Source of the DNA: Prostheceraeus crozeri
Lineage: Eukaryota; Platyhelminthes; Polycladida; Euryleptidae
DNA length: 64,000 bases
Reading direction: 5' to 3'
Assembly (NCBI GenBank): GCA_907163375.1
Contig: CAJQUW010005569.1
Span: forward strand, 310,001 to 374,000
Under the pieces are notes generated by a model. The model ran no database searches. It saw only the letters and a program-made list of their open reading frames with translations, and was not told the origin of the DNA. Position 1 is the first letter of the stretch, and the number at the start of each line of letters is the position of its first letter. Shown one piece after another: positions 42,990 to 53,566 of this stretch. Both the position numbers and the translations under genes were made by a program.

Positions 42990-43442
42990 TTAACGCTTAG
43001 AGCCAAAGATATTACCCAATAGGTTGCCAACGACAGGAGCTAACATTGGAAGTATTGCTGAAAGGAAACCGCCCTTTTGTGTTAGAGTTTTCCTCTTTCT
43101 TTGAAGGGTGACTTTAGGATTGGAGATGAAGTGACACTCGAAATGAGCAATATCACAGTGGTTACATTGGCAAAGTTGAATGCAATTACGTATGAAACAG
43201 CGTTGACAAAAAGCATGCTTACATCTCTTGAAGATGCGCTTTTCATTTCCATCCTTTCGCTTACATACATCACAACACATAGTTTCACCGTTACTGATGT
43301 CTATAGCAAGTCTTTTTGAAGATATGAATTTGCTAGCCTTTTCTAAATAATAGACACATGTACAGAAGGAATATACTTCGAGAGTGAGCAGACATAGCTC
43401 GAAAACCAGTTGTGCTACAATCAAGTACCACTGCATTTTCAA
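42990..43442 (-). CDS. RING-like domain fused to an adenovirus pX-like tail (150 aa)
   Basis: 150 residues in three parts. Residues ~5-33 are hydrophobic (LIVAQLVFELCLLTLEV), a possible membrane anchor or signal. Residues ~55-105 are Cys/His-rich (CCDVCKRK, RCKHAFCQRCFIRNC, CQCNHC), a RING-like pattern. The C-terminal ~25 residues read GGFLSAILPMLAPVVGNLLG, ending GSKR, strikingly like the C-terminal GGxLPxLIPxIAAAIG segment of adenovirus core peptide pX. It is packed by a 4-base overlap after the upstream 136-aa gene and lies just before the ATPase. The pX tail suggests virion association; the RING suggests ubiquitin ligase activity. The A counterpart lies outside the window. Confidence 0.65.
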   Translation of the reverse strand: MKMQWYLIVAQLVFELCLLTLEVYSFCTCVYYLEKASKFISSKRLAIDISNGETMCCDVCKRKDGNEKRIFKRCKHAFCQRCFIRNCIQLCQCNHCDIAHFECHFISNPKVTLQRKRKTLTQKGGFLSAILPMLAPVVGNLLGNIFGSKR

Positions 43443-43849
43443 TTTTTCTTTATGGAAAGTTGAATGTGAATATCTGAAATCGCTTCAATCACTAGACTGC
43501 TACCATGATGGTTAAATGCGTTAAGACGTTCAGCAATTTTTATCATATGTCTTTTAAAAAATTCTTGGGGGTGATCTACCACTTCCATTGAATAAGAAGC
43601 AAAATGGAAAGAGCGACTTTCCACCTCTTCCTTTCCAAAATGACTAAGCTTAATTTTCGCAACTAATCGCGCCATGATAATGCTATCAGAGAATGTATTC
43701 ATTAACTCTAGAAATAGAGTGCTAGCATCATCGACCACTGCTTCGATGTCGGTCTCATCTTTATGAAATTTTATCACATAATCTTGAACAGCTCCTTTTA
43801 AACTTTGGCTATGAAAATGTAATGTTCCGCAGTTGTTTGAGAAAGACAT
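43439..43849 (-). CDS. Conserved Polinton N-terminal-type domain protein (136 aa)
   Basis: 136 residues, with AVQDYVIKFHKDETDIEAVV near the N-terminus and FNHHGSSLVIEAISDIHIQL at the end. The pattern 'aromatic-x-GS-x-L-x-x-x-x-I-x-x-hydrophobic' at the end is shared with a domain seen in many Polinton ORFs, often near the polymerase N-terminus. The role is unknown. It overlaps the RING-pX gene by four bases (ATGA), which suggests joint expression. Confidence 0.55.
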   Translation of the reverse strand: MSFSNNCGTLHFHSQSLKGAVQDYVIKFHKDETDIEAVVDDASTLFLELMNTFSDSIIMARLVAKIKLSHFGKEEVESRSFHFASYSMEVVDHPQEFFKRHMIKIAERLNAFNHHGSSLVIEAISDIHIQLSIKKN

Positions 43850-44024
43850 GATCGCCCTTTATCTAACCCATCCATTGCATGAAAACAACTCTTCTCATAG
43901 TAACATTTATTGAATAACGGTAACAAGCATGCATTATAAATCAATGGTTTGAAAGAGATAAAATAGATACAGCTGGTAACTATCATACAGCGAGCAATGA
44001 TAACCATACAGGACTTTGGCAGTG

Positions 44025-44460
44025 TTAAGGAGGAAAGAAGCATTGGTTATGAACGTAGCTACTACAACGAACAGACAAAATAGGAACACACAAATCCTTA
44101 AAACGTTTCGTGACTTCATGGTAGTGTTGATTCACTCTACTATCCCAAGGCGGGAGCAAAATATCATCAATTATTAGATTGGGAAATACTTTCCTCTCCT
44201 TACCAGGATTATTACAAAAGATGCGTATAACATTGAAAGCAGCTAACCATCGTTTAAAGTCAATAAGAAGAGCAGTCTCACAAGAAAAGCCGTAGTCTTG
44301 CAAATATTTCAGATTTAGTCCATGAATGTGTTTTCACGCCCATTGACTAACATTGGAATCGCAGTTGGCATGTTGATGATAGACACTAACAATCTGATAT
44401 GTCCAATTGTTCATAGCAATAGCACTGAGCTCCTGTACAGGTTCACCCTCACAATCCATA
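44025..44460 (-). pseudogene. Exonuclease-like 'DCEG' gene, right copy
   Basis: From the ATG at 44460: MDCEGEPVQELSAITMN, VYHQHANC, HIHGLNLKYLQDYGFSCE, RIFCNNPGKERKVFPN, DDILLPPWDSRVNQHYHE. A leading D-x-E acidic motif with a later N-x-P/E patch and a DI-x-LP-x-W patch is compatible with a DEDD 3'-5' exonuclease-like fold seen in Polinton-like elements. It is broken by about one change. The function is tentative. Confidence 0.45.
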
Positions 44461-44511
44461 AAAATGATGATAGAAGCCTAAAACGGAAATTTACACATCT
44501 AAGGAAACGTT

Positions 44512-44760
44512 CTATAACATATTACAAAATGAAGAATTACATCGATGCTTTTCACGACAAAATACACAAATGATATGATGGCAACGAAGAAGTAAAATGT
44601 ATCTAATAAGACCACGTCTACGACACTCAAAGCACATAAGGGAATTGTCATAGGGTAGAGTTAGGAAAGGACTAGTAATTCTCCTTCTTTGATTTGCGTT
44701 TTGATGCAGCATTCTTCTCCGACTTGCGCTTCGTACCACTGCTGTTAAGGATTTGATCAA
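44512..44760 (-). CDS. Small RING-like/zinc ORF, right copy
   Basis: 82-codon frame identical in sequence to 33497-33745. It has the C-x2-C ... C-x-H-x2-C-x2-C ... C ... C pattern. Its N-terminal half overlaps the 204-aa gene, so the true start is uncertain. Confidence 0.45.
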   Translation of the reverse strand: MIKSLTAVVRSASRRRMLHQNANQRRRITSPFLTLPYDNSLMCFECRRRGLIRYILLLRCHHIICVFCREKHRCNSSFCNML

Positions 44761-45441
44761 TTATGTCATCCACGTTGGGTGGTTTTGGAATATATAGGAT
44801 GGATTCCATATGCATGGAGAGAGAGACTATTTTATTATCCTTGTGTCGACCATAATATAGCCCATTCACTTTGAAAAGGATATCCCAAGTACCTTCTCCG
44901 AGCTCATCACATCTGATGGGTATTAATTGATCTCCATCCTTTTTATAATAACTACACCAATGTGATACCGGTAGGCAAATGTGATTACCATCCCAAATCT
45001 TTCTATAGGGAGTATCCTTGTCATCTCTCGCCTTCCACTCTTGAGCAAGAGGAGTAGGAATGTCCATATTTAATGTCACGTACTCCTCAATAATATCAAG
45101 TTGGCGGCGAATGTACGGAATCACGGGGATCAGTATGTAGTCCCCATACTGATTGCGCATTATCTTGACATCCGTGGAAGGGAGCATTCCCGTTTGGAGT
45201 ACTACGCTATGATCGTCATAACGCAAGACTTGTTTAAATTTACGCTGTAGCGGTGTAGGATTATGTACCTTGGTTGTTTCTTCCACTGGCCTCAGTTGTA
45301 GATGATCTGATCGTAGCGAACCTTGTAACGTTTGACCGCCATTTTGTCCTACTAGTGCAGCAGATGGAGTAGATGCCTGAAAATGAAAAAGATTGTATTA
45401 AGTTTACGTTCAAGGGAGGGAGGAAAGTAGCGACTTACCAT
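44672..45441 (-). CDS. Polinton end-encoded protein (about 204 aa plus short leader), right copy
   Basis: Mirror copy of 32811-33585. An ATG at 45441 is followed directly by a GT donor, and a TTTTCAG acceptor lies ~67 bases on, as on the left. It differs from the left copy by only a base or two in the coding part. This duplicates the putative early gene at both termini. Confidence 0.65.
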
Positions 45442-45533
45442 TTTAGTTGGATAATAGAATAGAGAGAGAGAAAATGTGCGTCCGTCACTCGTGCGATTCA
45501 ACGATGGAATGATTCTCACTGTGGAAGGCTCGC

Positions 45534-45541
45534 TATTTATA
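45534..45541 (-). promoter_or_regulatory. TATA box (TATAAATA) in right end of Polinton B
   Basis: Reverse complement TATTTATA, mirror of 32711-32718, about 95 bases before the ATG at 45441. Confidence 0.65.
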
Positions 45542-46662
45542 TAGAAATGCTTGATTCTCATTGGATGATGATCCTCATTGGACAATAACATCAAGCTGAT
45601 TCCAAATCTGAAATCCGTTTTCCCATCCGATGCTTCGTTTTGGCGCTACAGCCCAAAACGTCCAAAATTCTAACTCTGTCGTTTTTCGCCAATCTCCCAA
45701 AATCTTAAATGGCGTCTCACATCTAAACGAAGACAGATATGAACAAGCCGATTCTTTCACTGAATTTGTCTCACTCTTAGATTTCAAACGAGCTATGGCA
45801 CGACAAAAGCCGTCCACTGGAAGCCAAGATCGAAGCTAGCTCTCCCGAGGGGGGGGACGTCAGCGAAACTTTTTCTCTCCGATTGACTTGAAACTCACCA
45901 TGTTGATAGAGAATTTCACGCTGAATCCGAATCTGGCCTCCGTTTTCCCATCCGATGGTTCGTTTTGGCGCTACAGCCCAAAACGTCCAAAATTCTAACT
46001 CTGTCGGTTTTTCGAAAATCATCACACACTATAGCCTCAAGTCAAAACCTGGCGGTCGCCCAAGTCCACCACGACACTCTGTCGTTCCAGAGGGGGGGAC
46101 GTCAGCGAAACTTTTTCTCTCCGATTGACTTGAAACTCACCATACAGATGCAGAATTTCACGCTGAATCCGAATCTGGCCTCTGTTTTCCCATCCGATGC
46201 TTCGTTTTGGCGCTACAGCCCAAAACGTCCAAAATTCTAACTCTGTCGTTTTTTTGAAAAATGTTGAAAATTTTTTCTCTCCGATTGACTTGAAACTCAC
46301 CATGTTGATAGAGAATTTGATGCTAATTCCAAATCTGAAATCCGTTTTCCCATCCGATGCTTCGTTTTGACGCTACAGCCCAAAACGTCCAAAATTCTAA
46401 CTCTGTCGTTTTTTCGAAAATCATCACACACTATAGCCTCAATTCAAAACCTGGCGGTAGCCCAAGTCCACCACGACACTCTGTCGTTCTAGAGGGGGGA
46501 CGTCAGCGAACCTTTCGGACCAACTTGGCCGGCACACCACGACACTCTGTCGTTCCAGAGGGGGGGGAGTCAGACTCGAAGCACCACGGCGGCCGACCAC
46601 GACACTCTGTCGTTCCAGAGTGGGGGGCGCGCCTGTCGAGTGTTCGCCGTTTTCTTGCTACT

Positions 46663-46668
46663 ATTCTG
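46663..46668. repeat. Right target-site duplication of Polinton B (ATTCTG)
   Basis: Exact copy of 31986-31991 immediately outside the right terminus. Confidence 0.9.
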
Positions 46669-47525
46669 CATTTTCACACGTTTCAGAGGTAGCCATGCAA
46701 CAGTTCAGTGGTACGAAACATCACATTTTTTCTTTTTCATCATCATCATCAGGGCATTATCTCTCTCGAAGGAGGAACCCCTCTCTACTGTCTCTCCACA
46801 AATTTCTGTCTCAGGCGGTACGGATCCAGTTGGGTGCCACATATCGCACCACCTTTTCACAACATTTGGTCTTTGGTCTTCCTCTTGGTCCTCTATTTTC
46901 TCTGGGAATCCACTCAATTGCTCTCACAGTCCACCTGTTGTCTGTCCGTCTTGCGATATGTCGGTGTTTGCATTCTCGGATGGTTGTGATGATATCGGCT
47001 ACTCTAATCTGTTCTCGAATCCAACCGCTTCTCTTTTTGTCATGCAGATTTATTCCCATCATGATTCTTTCCATCTTTCTTTGGCATGTCACTAGGTTCT
47101 GCGTTTGGGTGTTGCCCAGTGACCATGTTTCGGTGCCATAAGTCATGACCGGCAGCATGCATTCATTGACTGCTTTCCTTTTCGGATTCCTTTTCACTTT
47201 CTTATTTTTTAGTATGTTTTCTAGTTTTCTGAATGCAGTCCAGCCTAATCTGATCCTTCTCCTCATTTTTGGTATTTAGTCATGGTCAGTGGTTGTTAAC
47301 TGACCTAAGTACACATAATTATTGACCTCTTCAATCTTCTTTCCATTCACTGTGATATCGGCTTTGTTGACATAATTATTATACATAACTTTCGTTTTCT
47401 CCAAATTCATTTTTAGTCCAACTGGTTTGCTGGTGTCGTGTAGGTCTCTAAGCATTTTCTGTAGTTCTTGGGAAGTGTTGGCTATCAGTACAATATCGTC
47501 AGCAAATATTAGGTGGGAAAGTTTT
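46669..47525 (-). mobile_element. RTE-like LINE, 3' part (5'-truncated), copy 1
   Basis: The minus strand encodes the reverse-transcriptase palm LIFADDIVLIANTSQELQKML and GLKMNLEKTKVMYNN, then NNYVYLGQL and a C-terminal domain (MTYGTETWSLG, RKMERIMMGINLHDKKRSGW, GRPKTK). One stop follows the YLGQLTTTDH region. The 5' end is cut near 47525, leaving no endonuclease and only half of the RT. The 3' end has a GATGATGATGATGA tail, typical of microsatellite-like RTE tails. Clade assignment is by eye. Confidence 0.8.
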
Positions 47526-48284
47526 TCGCTTTTCTTTTTATCGTAACATGAATGTTACATGCTTCAAAAATAATAGGTTGCAAGATGTTATGAACAAAAC
47601 GAGGATCCAGAAAAAATCCAATATCCACAAATCTAGTGCATGTTCTCATTCTTGCAAGTTGTTTGTTTCACCACTTTGCTGACATTAAAAATGTCACCGC
47701 AGTCACTATCACGAATTCATCAATGATCAAATTCAAGCAAATGTACCATTCGTTTGTGTCGGATCCGTCGACATTTTACAAATGACATTCATGTGTCGGA
47801 GTGGACATAATTTTGGACATGTCTACAACCATTCCTCTAGCTCTTTATACAGTTGAATTGAACCATCGTTCTTTATTATAGACCATTCTTTGCATGAAAA
47901 GCATCATCCATGGCATGCCACATTATTGCTTAGATTTTGGTAACAATGGCCGCTTACTTATGCGTTTGCTACGTTTGTGGTCTGTTCAGCAGTTGCATTC
48001 ACCACAGGTTGATAGAAGGCTCTTCCTGCCTAGCTGCATCGATTGCAAATGATGCCGAGGCATTCTATGGAGCTTGGTATTCTGCGCAGATACATATACT
48101 GATATCGGTTACATATCTCACTCATTTCCATTGCTATTTTTGAAAGGTCATTTTTGTTTTACAAACTCGGTTCGGAGATTCTGCGAGGAACTTTTTATAC
48201 AGAATATTCACCCCTAGCAAAGCTATGAGCCACGAACGGAGCTGGGGTTACTGAAAAAGTAACAAATTGCATTATTTTGAATAA
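47526..48284. other. AT-rich filler inside duplicated block
   Basis: No gene. A perfect 7-bp stem GTAACAT/ATGTTAC is at ~47543. An ORF at 47937-48143 appears in both block copies but has no motif. Confidence 0.4.
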
Positions 48285-48950
48285 ATAAAAAGAGAAAAAC
48301 AGGTCTTCTAAACTGATTAAGCTGTCCCCATCAGAAACCTGTTCGCACGCTTATTGAAAGTATCAAAATTGTATCGGCCAGGGAAAGTGGTCTGTGAAAG
48401 CTGATTCCAAACTGTGCCGTGCGAAAAAGAAGCTTTTCAAGCGATTCACAGTACGTGCGCGTTCTATGCTCACATGATAGCATGTCAGTGCATTAGCTCT
48501 GCGTGTGCTTCTGGAGAGGACCTTAGGTTTGGGTGCGCACTCATTTACTACAGAGCTGCTTCTACCGAAATAGTACCTGTAGACGAGACTGGGTGAAGCA
48601 ACATCCCGTCTGACGGAGAGAGACTGCAACTTGTTAGCAAGTTTTTCAGCCATAAGATTCTTGGCACGTTTCTCAACCCGGTCAAAGAGGGCAAGATGTG
48701 TTTGTGGGGCGCCGGCCCACAGATGACAGCAATACTCCATCAGAGGACGAACAGTGGACTATGTAAAGATAGCAGACAGTCTGTGGTGGAAAGATAGCTG
48801 CTGGCACGTAGATACTACCAATGGCGTTGAGCTGCCTGCTTGCCAGCAGATTGAATTGTAACGGTTTCCATGACAAGTCTTTCGTAATCGAAAAATCTTG
48901 TTCGGAATCCTTGGAATCTTGGTTCTCTGGATCCTATTATCTGACATTCT
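48285..48950 (-). mobile_element. CR1/Jockey-type LINE, C-terminal remnant
   Basis: The minus strand has MEYCCHLWAGAPQTHLALFD, KRAKNLMAEKL, SVRRDVASPSLVYRYYFGRS and SFFFARHSL, the standard C-terminal region of CR1/Jockey-like reverse transcriptases. Upstream pieces (ITKDLSWKPLQ, LASRQLNAIGS) are in other frames, so it is degraded. The 3' end lies near 48285 with an AT-rich tail. Confidence 0.75.
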
Positions 48951-49221
48951 TGATGCTAATGATCATCATCTCCTTTAAGTTGTGTAGTGCAGAATGCTCT
49001 TGAGATTTTTGAAGGATTGAAGGAACCAAGGCCAATTGGCGCCCCATTCTGAGACTTGTAAGTAAGTCTTCATTAACCCGTTATTTTACCCACTATAGTG
49101 TCGATCATACATTATTCTGGTCTGATTAAGTGATTTTCCGGAGGACAATGAAATGTTTTCCATTAGTTACTCATCTCTGATTATGTAAGCCATGATATAT
49201 AAGCCATAAAATCATGATCAG
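48951..49221. other. Spacer between block copies
   Basis: About 270 bases of unique AT-rich DNA; nothing is recognised. Confidence 0.4.
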
Positions 49222-50105
49222 GCATTTTCACACGTTTCAGAGGTAGCCATGCAACAGTTCAGTGGCACGAAACATCACATCTTTTCTTTTTCATCATCAT
49301 CATCAGGGCATTATCTCTCTCGAAGGAGGAACCCCTCTCTACTGTCTCTCCACAAATTTCTGTCTCAGGCGGTACGGATCCAGTTGGGTGCCACATATCG
49401 CACCAGCTTTTCACAACATTTGGTCTTTGGTCTTCCTCTTGGTCTTCTATTTTCTCTGGGAATCCACTCAATTGCTCTCACAGTCCACCTGTTGTCTGTC
49501 CGTCTTGCGATATGTTGGTGTTTGCATTCTCGGATGGTTGTGATGACATCGGCTACTCCAATCTGTTCTCGAATCCAACCGCTTCTCTTTTTGTCATGCA
49601 GATTTATTCCCATCATGATTCTTTCCATCTTTCTTTGGCAAGTCACTAGGTTCTGCGTTTGGGTGTTGCCCAGTGACCATGTTTCGCTGCCATAAGTCAT
49701 GACCGGCAGCATGCATTCATTGACTGCTTTCCTTTTCGGATTCCTTTTCACTTTTCTTTATTTTTTAGTATGTTTTCTAGTTTTTTCTAAATGCAGTCCA
49801 GCCTAATCTTGATCCTTCTCCTCATTTTTGGTATTTTAGTCATGGTCACTGGTTGTTAACTGACCTAAGTTACACATAATTATTGACCTCTTCAATCTTC
49901 TTTCCATTCACTGTTGATATCGGCTTTTTGTTGACATTAATATATTATACATAACTTTTCGTTTTCTCCAAATTCATTTTTAGTCCCAACTGGTTTTGCT
50001 GGTGTCGTGTAGGTCTCTAAGCATTTTCTGTAGTTCTTGGGAAGTGTTGGCTATCAGTACAATATCGTCAGCAAATATTAGGTGGGAAAGTTTTTCGCTT
50101 TTCTT
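49222..50105 (-). mobile_element. RTE-like LINE, 3' part, copy 2
   Basis: Same LINE 3' end as at 46669-47525, with the C-terminal domain readable at 49365-49751 (MTYGSETWSLG, RKMERIMMGINL). The upstream RT part is disrupted by several one-base insertions. Confidence 0.75.
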
Positions 50106-50993
50106 TTTATCGTAACATGAATGTTACATGCTTCAAAAGTAATAGGTTGCAAGATGTTATGAACAAAACGAGGATCCAAAAAAAAACCAATATCCACAAA
50201 TCTAGTGCATGTTCTCATTCTTGCAAGTTGTTTGTTTCACCACTTTGCTGACATTAAAAATGTCACCGCAGTCACTATCACGAATTCATCAATGATCAAA
50301 TTCAAGCAAATGTACCATTCGTTTGTGTGGGATCCGTCGACATTTTAACAAATGACATTCATGTGTCGGAGTGGACATAAATTTTGGGACATGTCTACAA
50401 CCATTCCTCTAGCTCTTTATACAGTTGAATTGAACCATCGTTCTTTATTATAGGACCATTCTTTGCATGGAAAAGCATCATCCATGGGCATGGCCACACA
50501 TTAGTGCTTAGATTTTGTTAACAATGGCCGCTTACTTATGCGTTTGCTACGTTTGTGGTCTGTTCAGCAGTTGCATTCACCACAGGTTGATAGAAGGCTC
50601 TTCCTGCCTAGCTGCATCGATTGCAAATGATGCCGAGGCATTCTGTGGAGCTTGGTATTCTGCGCAGATACATATACTGATATCGGTTACATATCTCACT
50701 CATTTCCATTGCTATTTTTGAAAGGTCATTTTTGTTTTACAAACTCGGTTCGGAGATTCTGCGAGGAACTTTTTATACAGAATATTCACCCCTAGCAAAG
50801 CTATGAGCCACGAACGGAGCTAGGGGTTACTGAAAAAGTAACAAATTGTATTATTTTGAATAAATAAAAAGAGAAAAACAGGTCTTCTAAACTGATTAAG
50901 CTGTCCCCATCAGAAACCTGTTCGCACGCTTATTGAAAGTATCAAAATTGTATCGGCCAGGGAAAGTGGTCTGTGAAAGCTGATTCCAAACTG
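49222..50993. repeat. Duplicated ~1.75-kb block, copy 2
   Basis: Direct copy of 46669-48411, with many one-base insertions in homopolymers and short tracts, mostly between 49745 and 50520, and few substitutions. It ends at CTGATTCCAAACTG, where the tandem-core repeat begins. The same LINE truncation point in both copies shows duplication rather than two insertions. Confidence 0.85.
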
Positions 50994-52440
50994 ACGTGTG
51001 TGAAGTTAGCCGTACCAATATCCGTACCACATCGAAAATCGCGTGTGCCAATCTCAAAAACAGCATTTACACATAATTTTAGAGTGTGCCAGCTTGTGCC
51101 ACCAGTAATTTTTCAAAATAATGCAGCAGTTTGCGAGAAATCGTCCATCAAAACTTCGAGGTGGTACGGATGTGAAGTTAGCCGTACCAATTTACAGAAA
51201 AAATCTTAAATCGCATCTTTATGAATTTTCAACCACATGGACGTCTAAAATAACACGTCTAAAACATGTGCCACCCACTACTTTGTCAAAATTCACAATA
51301 CTTACTGAGAAAATGGACAAAATGACCTCAAAGTGGTACGGATGTGAAGTTAGCCGTACCACTTGTGAAAATCGCGTGTGCCACTCGAATCAACACACCG
51401 AATACACTTATTGGGAGTGTGCCAGCTGTGCCACCCCTCAGACAGCCCCAACTCTGCGTAGAATCCGCACAAATGCCGGGATTTTCGTCCTCAGCCACAC
51501 GCCCACAGCCCATCCGATACCACTTGTGAAAATCGCGTGTGCCACTCGAATCAACACACCGAATACAACTTATTGGGAGAGTTGTGCCAGCTGTTGTACC
51601 ACCCCTCAGGACCAGCTCCCAACTCTGCGTAGAATACCGGCACAAATGCGGATTTTCCCCTCCTCAGCCACGCCCACAGCCCATCCGTACCACTTGTGAA
51701 AATCGCGTGTGCCACTCGAATCAACACACCGATACACTTATTGGGAGTGTGCCAGCTTGTGCCACCCCTCAGACAGCCCCAACTCTGCGTAGAATCCGCA
51801 CATAATGCGGATTTTCGTCCTCAGCCACGGCCCACAGCCCATCCGTTAACCACTTGTGAAAATCGCGTTTGTGCCACTCGAATCAACACACCGAATACAC
51901 TTATTAGTAAGGGAGTGTGCCAGCTTGTGCCGTAGCCAACCCCTCAGACAGCCCCAACTCTGCGTAGAATCCGCACAAATGCGGATTTTCGTCCTCAGCC
52001 AACGCCACAGCCCATCCGTACCACTTGTGAAAATCGCGTGTGCCACTCGAATCAACACACCGAATACACTTATGGAGTGTGCCAGCTTGTGCCACCCCTC
52101 ACCCCCCGACAGCCCCAACTCTGCGTAGAATCCGCACAAATGGGATTTTCGTCCTCATAGCCACGCCCACAGCCCATCCGTACCACTTGTGAAAATCGCG
52201 TGTGCCACTCGAATCAACACACCGAATACACTTATTGGGAGTGTGCCAGCTTGTGCCACCCCTCAGACAGCCCCAACTCTGCGTAGAATCCGCACAAATG
52301 CGGATTTTCCTCCTCAGCCACGCCCACAGCCCATCCGTACCACTTGTGAAAATCGCGTGTGCCACTCGAATCAACACACCGAATACACTTATTGGGAGTG
52401 TGCCAGCTTGTGCCAGTGCCACCCCTCCCTTTTACAGACA

Positions 52441-52441
52441 G

Positions 52442-52477
<36 letters not shown>

Positions 52478-52524
52478 GGCGGCCCCCCCCCCCCCCCCCC
52501 CCGGGGCCCCCCCCCCAAACTTGG

Positions 52525-52565
<41 letters not shown>

Positions 52566-52637
52566 CAACACAACCCACACCCCCAAACAACAAACACACA
52601 CCACACACCAAAAAAATGGAAACCCCCCCCCCCCCAA
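52441..52637. other. Poly-C/poly-A low-complexity burst within the array
   Basis: Runs of C, G-C mixtures, ~45 A and CA-rich text replace part of one unit. It does not resemble a biological insertion and is probably a sequencing or assembly artefact. Confidence 0.65.
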
Positions 52638-53530
52638 CAACCCAACTCTGCGTAGAATCCGCACAAATGCGGATTTTCCTCCTCAGCCACGCCCCACAGC
52701 CCATCCGTACCACTTGTGAAAATCGCGTGTGCCACTCGAATCAACACACCGAATACACTTATTGGGAGTGTGCCAGCTTGTGCCACCCCTCAGACAGCCC
52801 CAACTCTGCGTAGAATCCGCACAAATGCGGATTTTTCGTCCTCAGCCACGCCCACCAGCCCATCCGTACCACTTGTGAAAATCGCGTGTGCCACTCGAAT
52901 CAACACACGAATACACTTATTGGGAGTGTTGTTGTGCCAGCTTGTGCCACCCCTCAGACAGCCCCAACTTGCGTAGAATCCGCACAAATGCGGATTTTCC
53001 TCCTCAGCCAGGCCACGCCCACACCCGATTAAAATCATATCCGTACCACTTGTGAAAATCGCGTGTGCCACTCGAATCAACACACCGAATACACTTATTG
53101 GGAGTGTGCAGCTTGTGCCACCTCCCTCCTCCCCTCCCACCCCCCCCCTCCTCAGACAGCCCCAACTCTGTGTAGAATCCGCACAAAATGCGGATTTTCC
53201 TCCTCAGCCACGCCCACAGCCCATCCGTACCACTTGTGAAAATCGCGTGTGCCACTCGAATCAACACAACGTTACACCCGAATACACTTATTGGGAGGGT
53301 TTTGTGTGCCAGCTTGTGCCACCCCTCAGACAGCCCCAACTCTGGTGGTAAGTGGTAGAATCCGCACAAATGCGGATTTTCGGCCTCATCCACGCCCACA
53401 GCCCATCCGTACCACTTGTGAAAATCGCGTGTGCCACTCGAATCCACACACCGAATACACTTATTGGGAGTGTGCCAGCTTGTGCCACCCCTCAGACAGC
53501 CCCAACTCTGCGTAGAATCCGCACAAATGC

Positions 53531-53532
<2 letters not shown>

Positions 53533-53566
<34 letters not shown>

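Larger units (their letters stand above)
31992..46662. mobile_element. Polinton/Maverick B, rearranged, with both ends alike
   Basis: A 14671-bp element with matching ends (AGTAGTAAGAAAACGGCG / reverse complement of AGTAGCAAGAAAACGGCG) and a perfect 6-bp target duplication. Both flanks carry the same ~2.1-2.5-kb inverted repeat, which includes a promoter, a 204-aa gene, a zinc-ribbon/RING-like ORF and an exonuclease-like gene. The core has the WEVG pair and a partial polymerase in one orientation, then the capsid, core, integrase, ATPase and RING-pX genes reading back towards the right end. It carries only part of the gene set seen in A, in a different order, with about two large rearrangement joints plus several small breaks. 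Similarity to A and between its own ends is high, so it is young. Confidence 0.93.
44175..46662. repeat. Right terminal inverted repeat of Polinton B
   Basis: Inverted copy of 31992-34085 with extra subterminal modules. The gene-bearing inner part (44175-45590) matches the left end almost perfectly. The outer part (45590-46662) has several CTCCGATTGACTTGAAACTC modules and hairpin/G-run modules before the terminal TCGCCGTTTTC...ACT. Confidence 0.9.
46669..48411. repeat. Duplicated ~1.75-kb block, copy 1
   Basis: Begins CATTTTCACACGTTTCAGAG and ends GCTGATTCCAAACTG. The same block recurs in direct orientation at 49222-50993. It contains an RTE-like LINE 3' end, ~760 bases of AT-rich DNA and the last ~120 bases of a second LINE. 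Copy 1 starts exactly at the Polinton B target duplication. Confidence 0.85.

Noticed and set aside
46357-47141. Plus-strand ORFs of 93-173 residues at the Polinton end and LINE
   Set aside because: They are shadows of the terminal repeat and of the minus-strand LINE reverse transcriptase.
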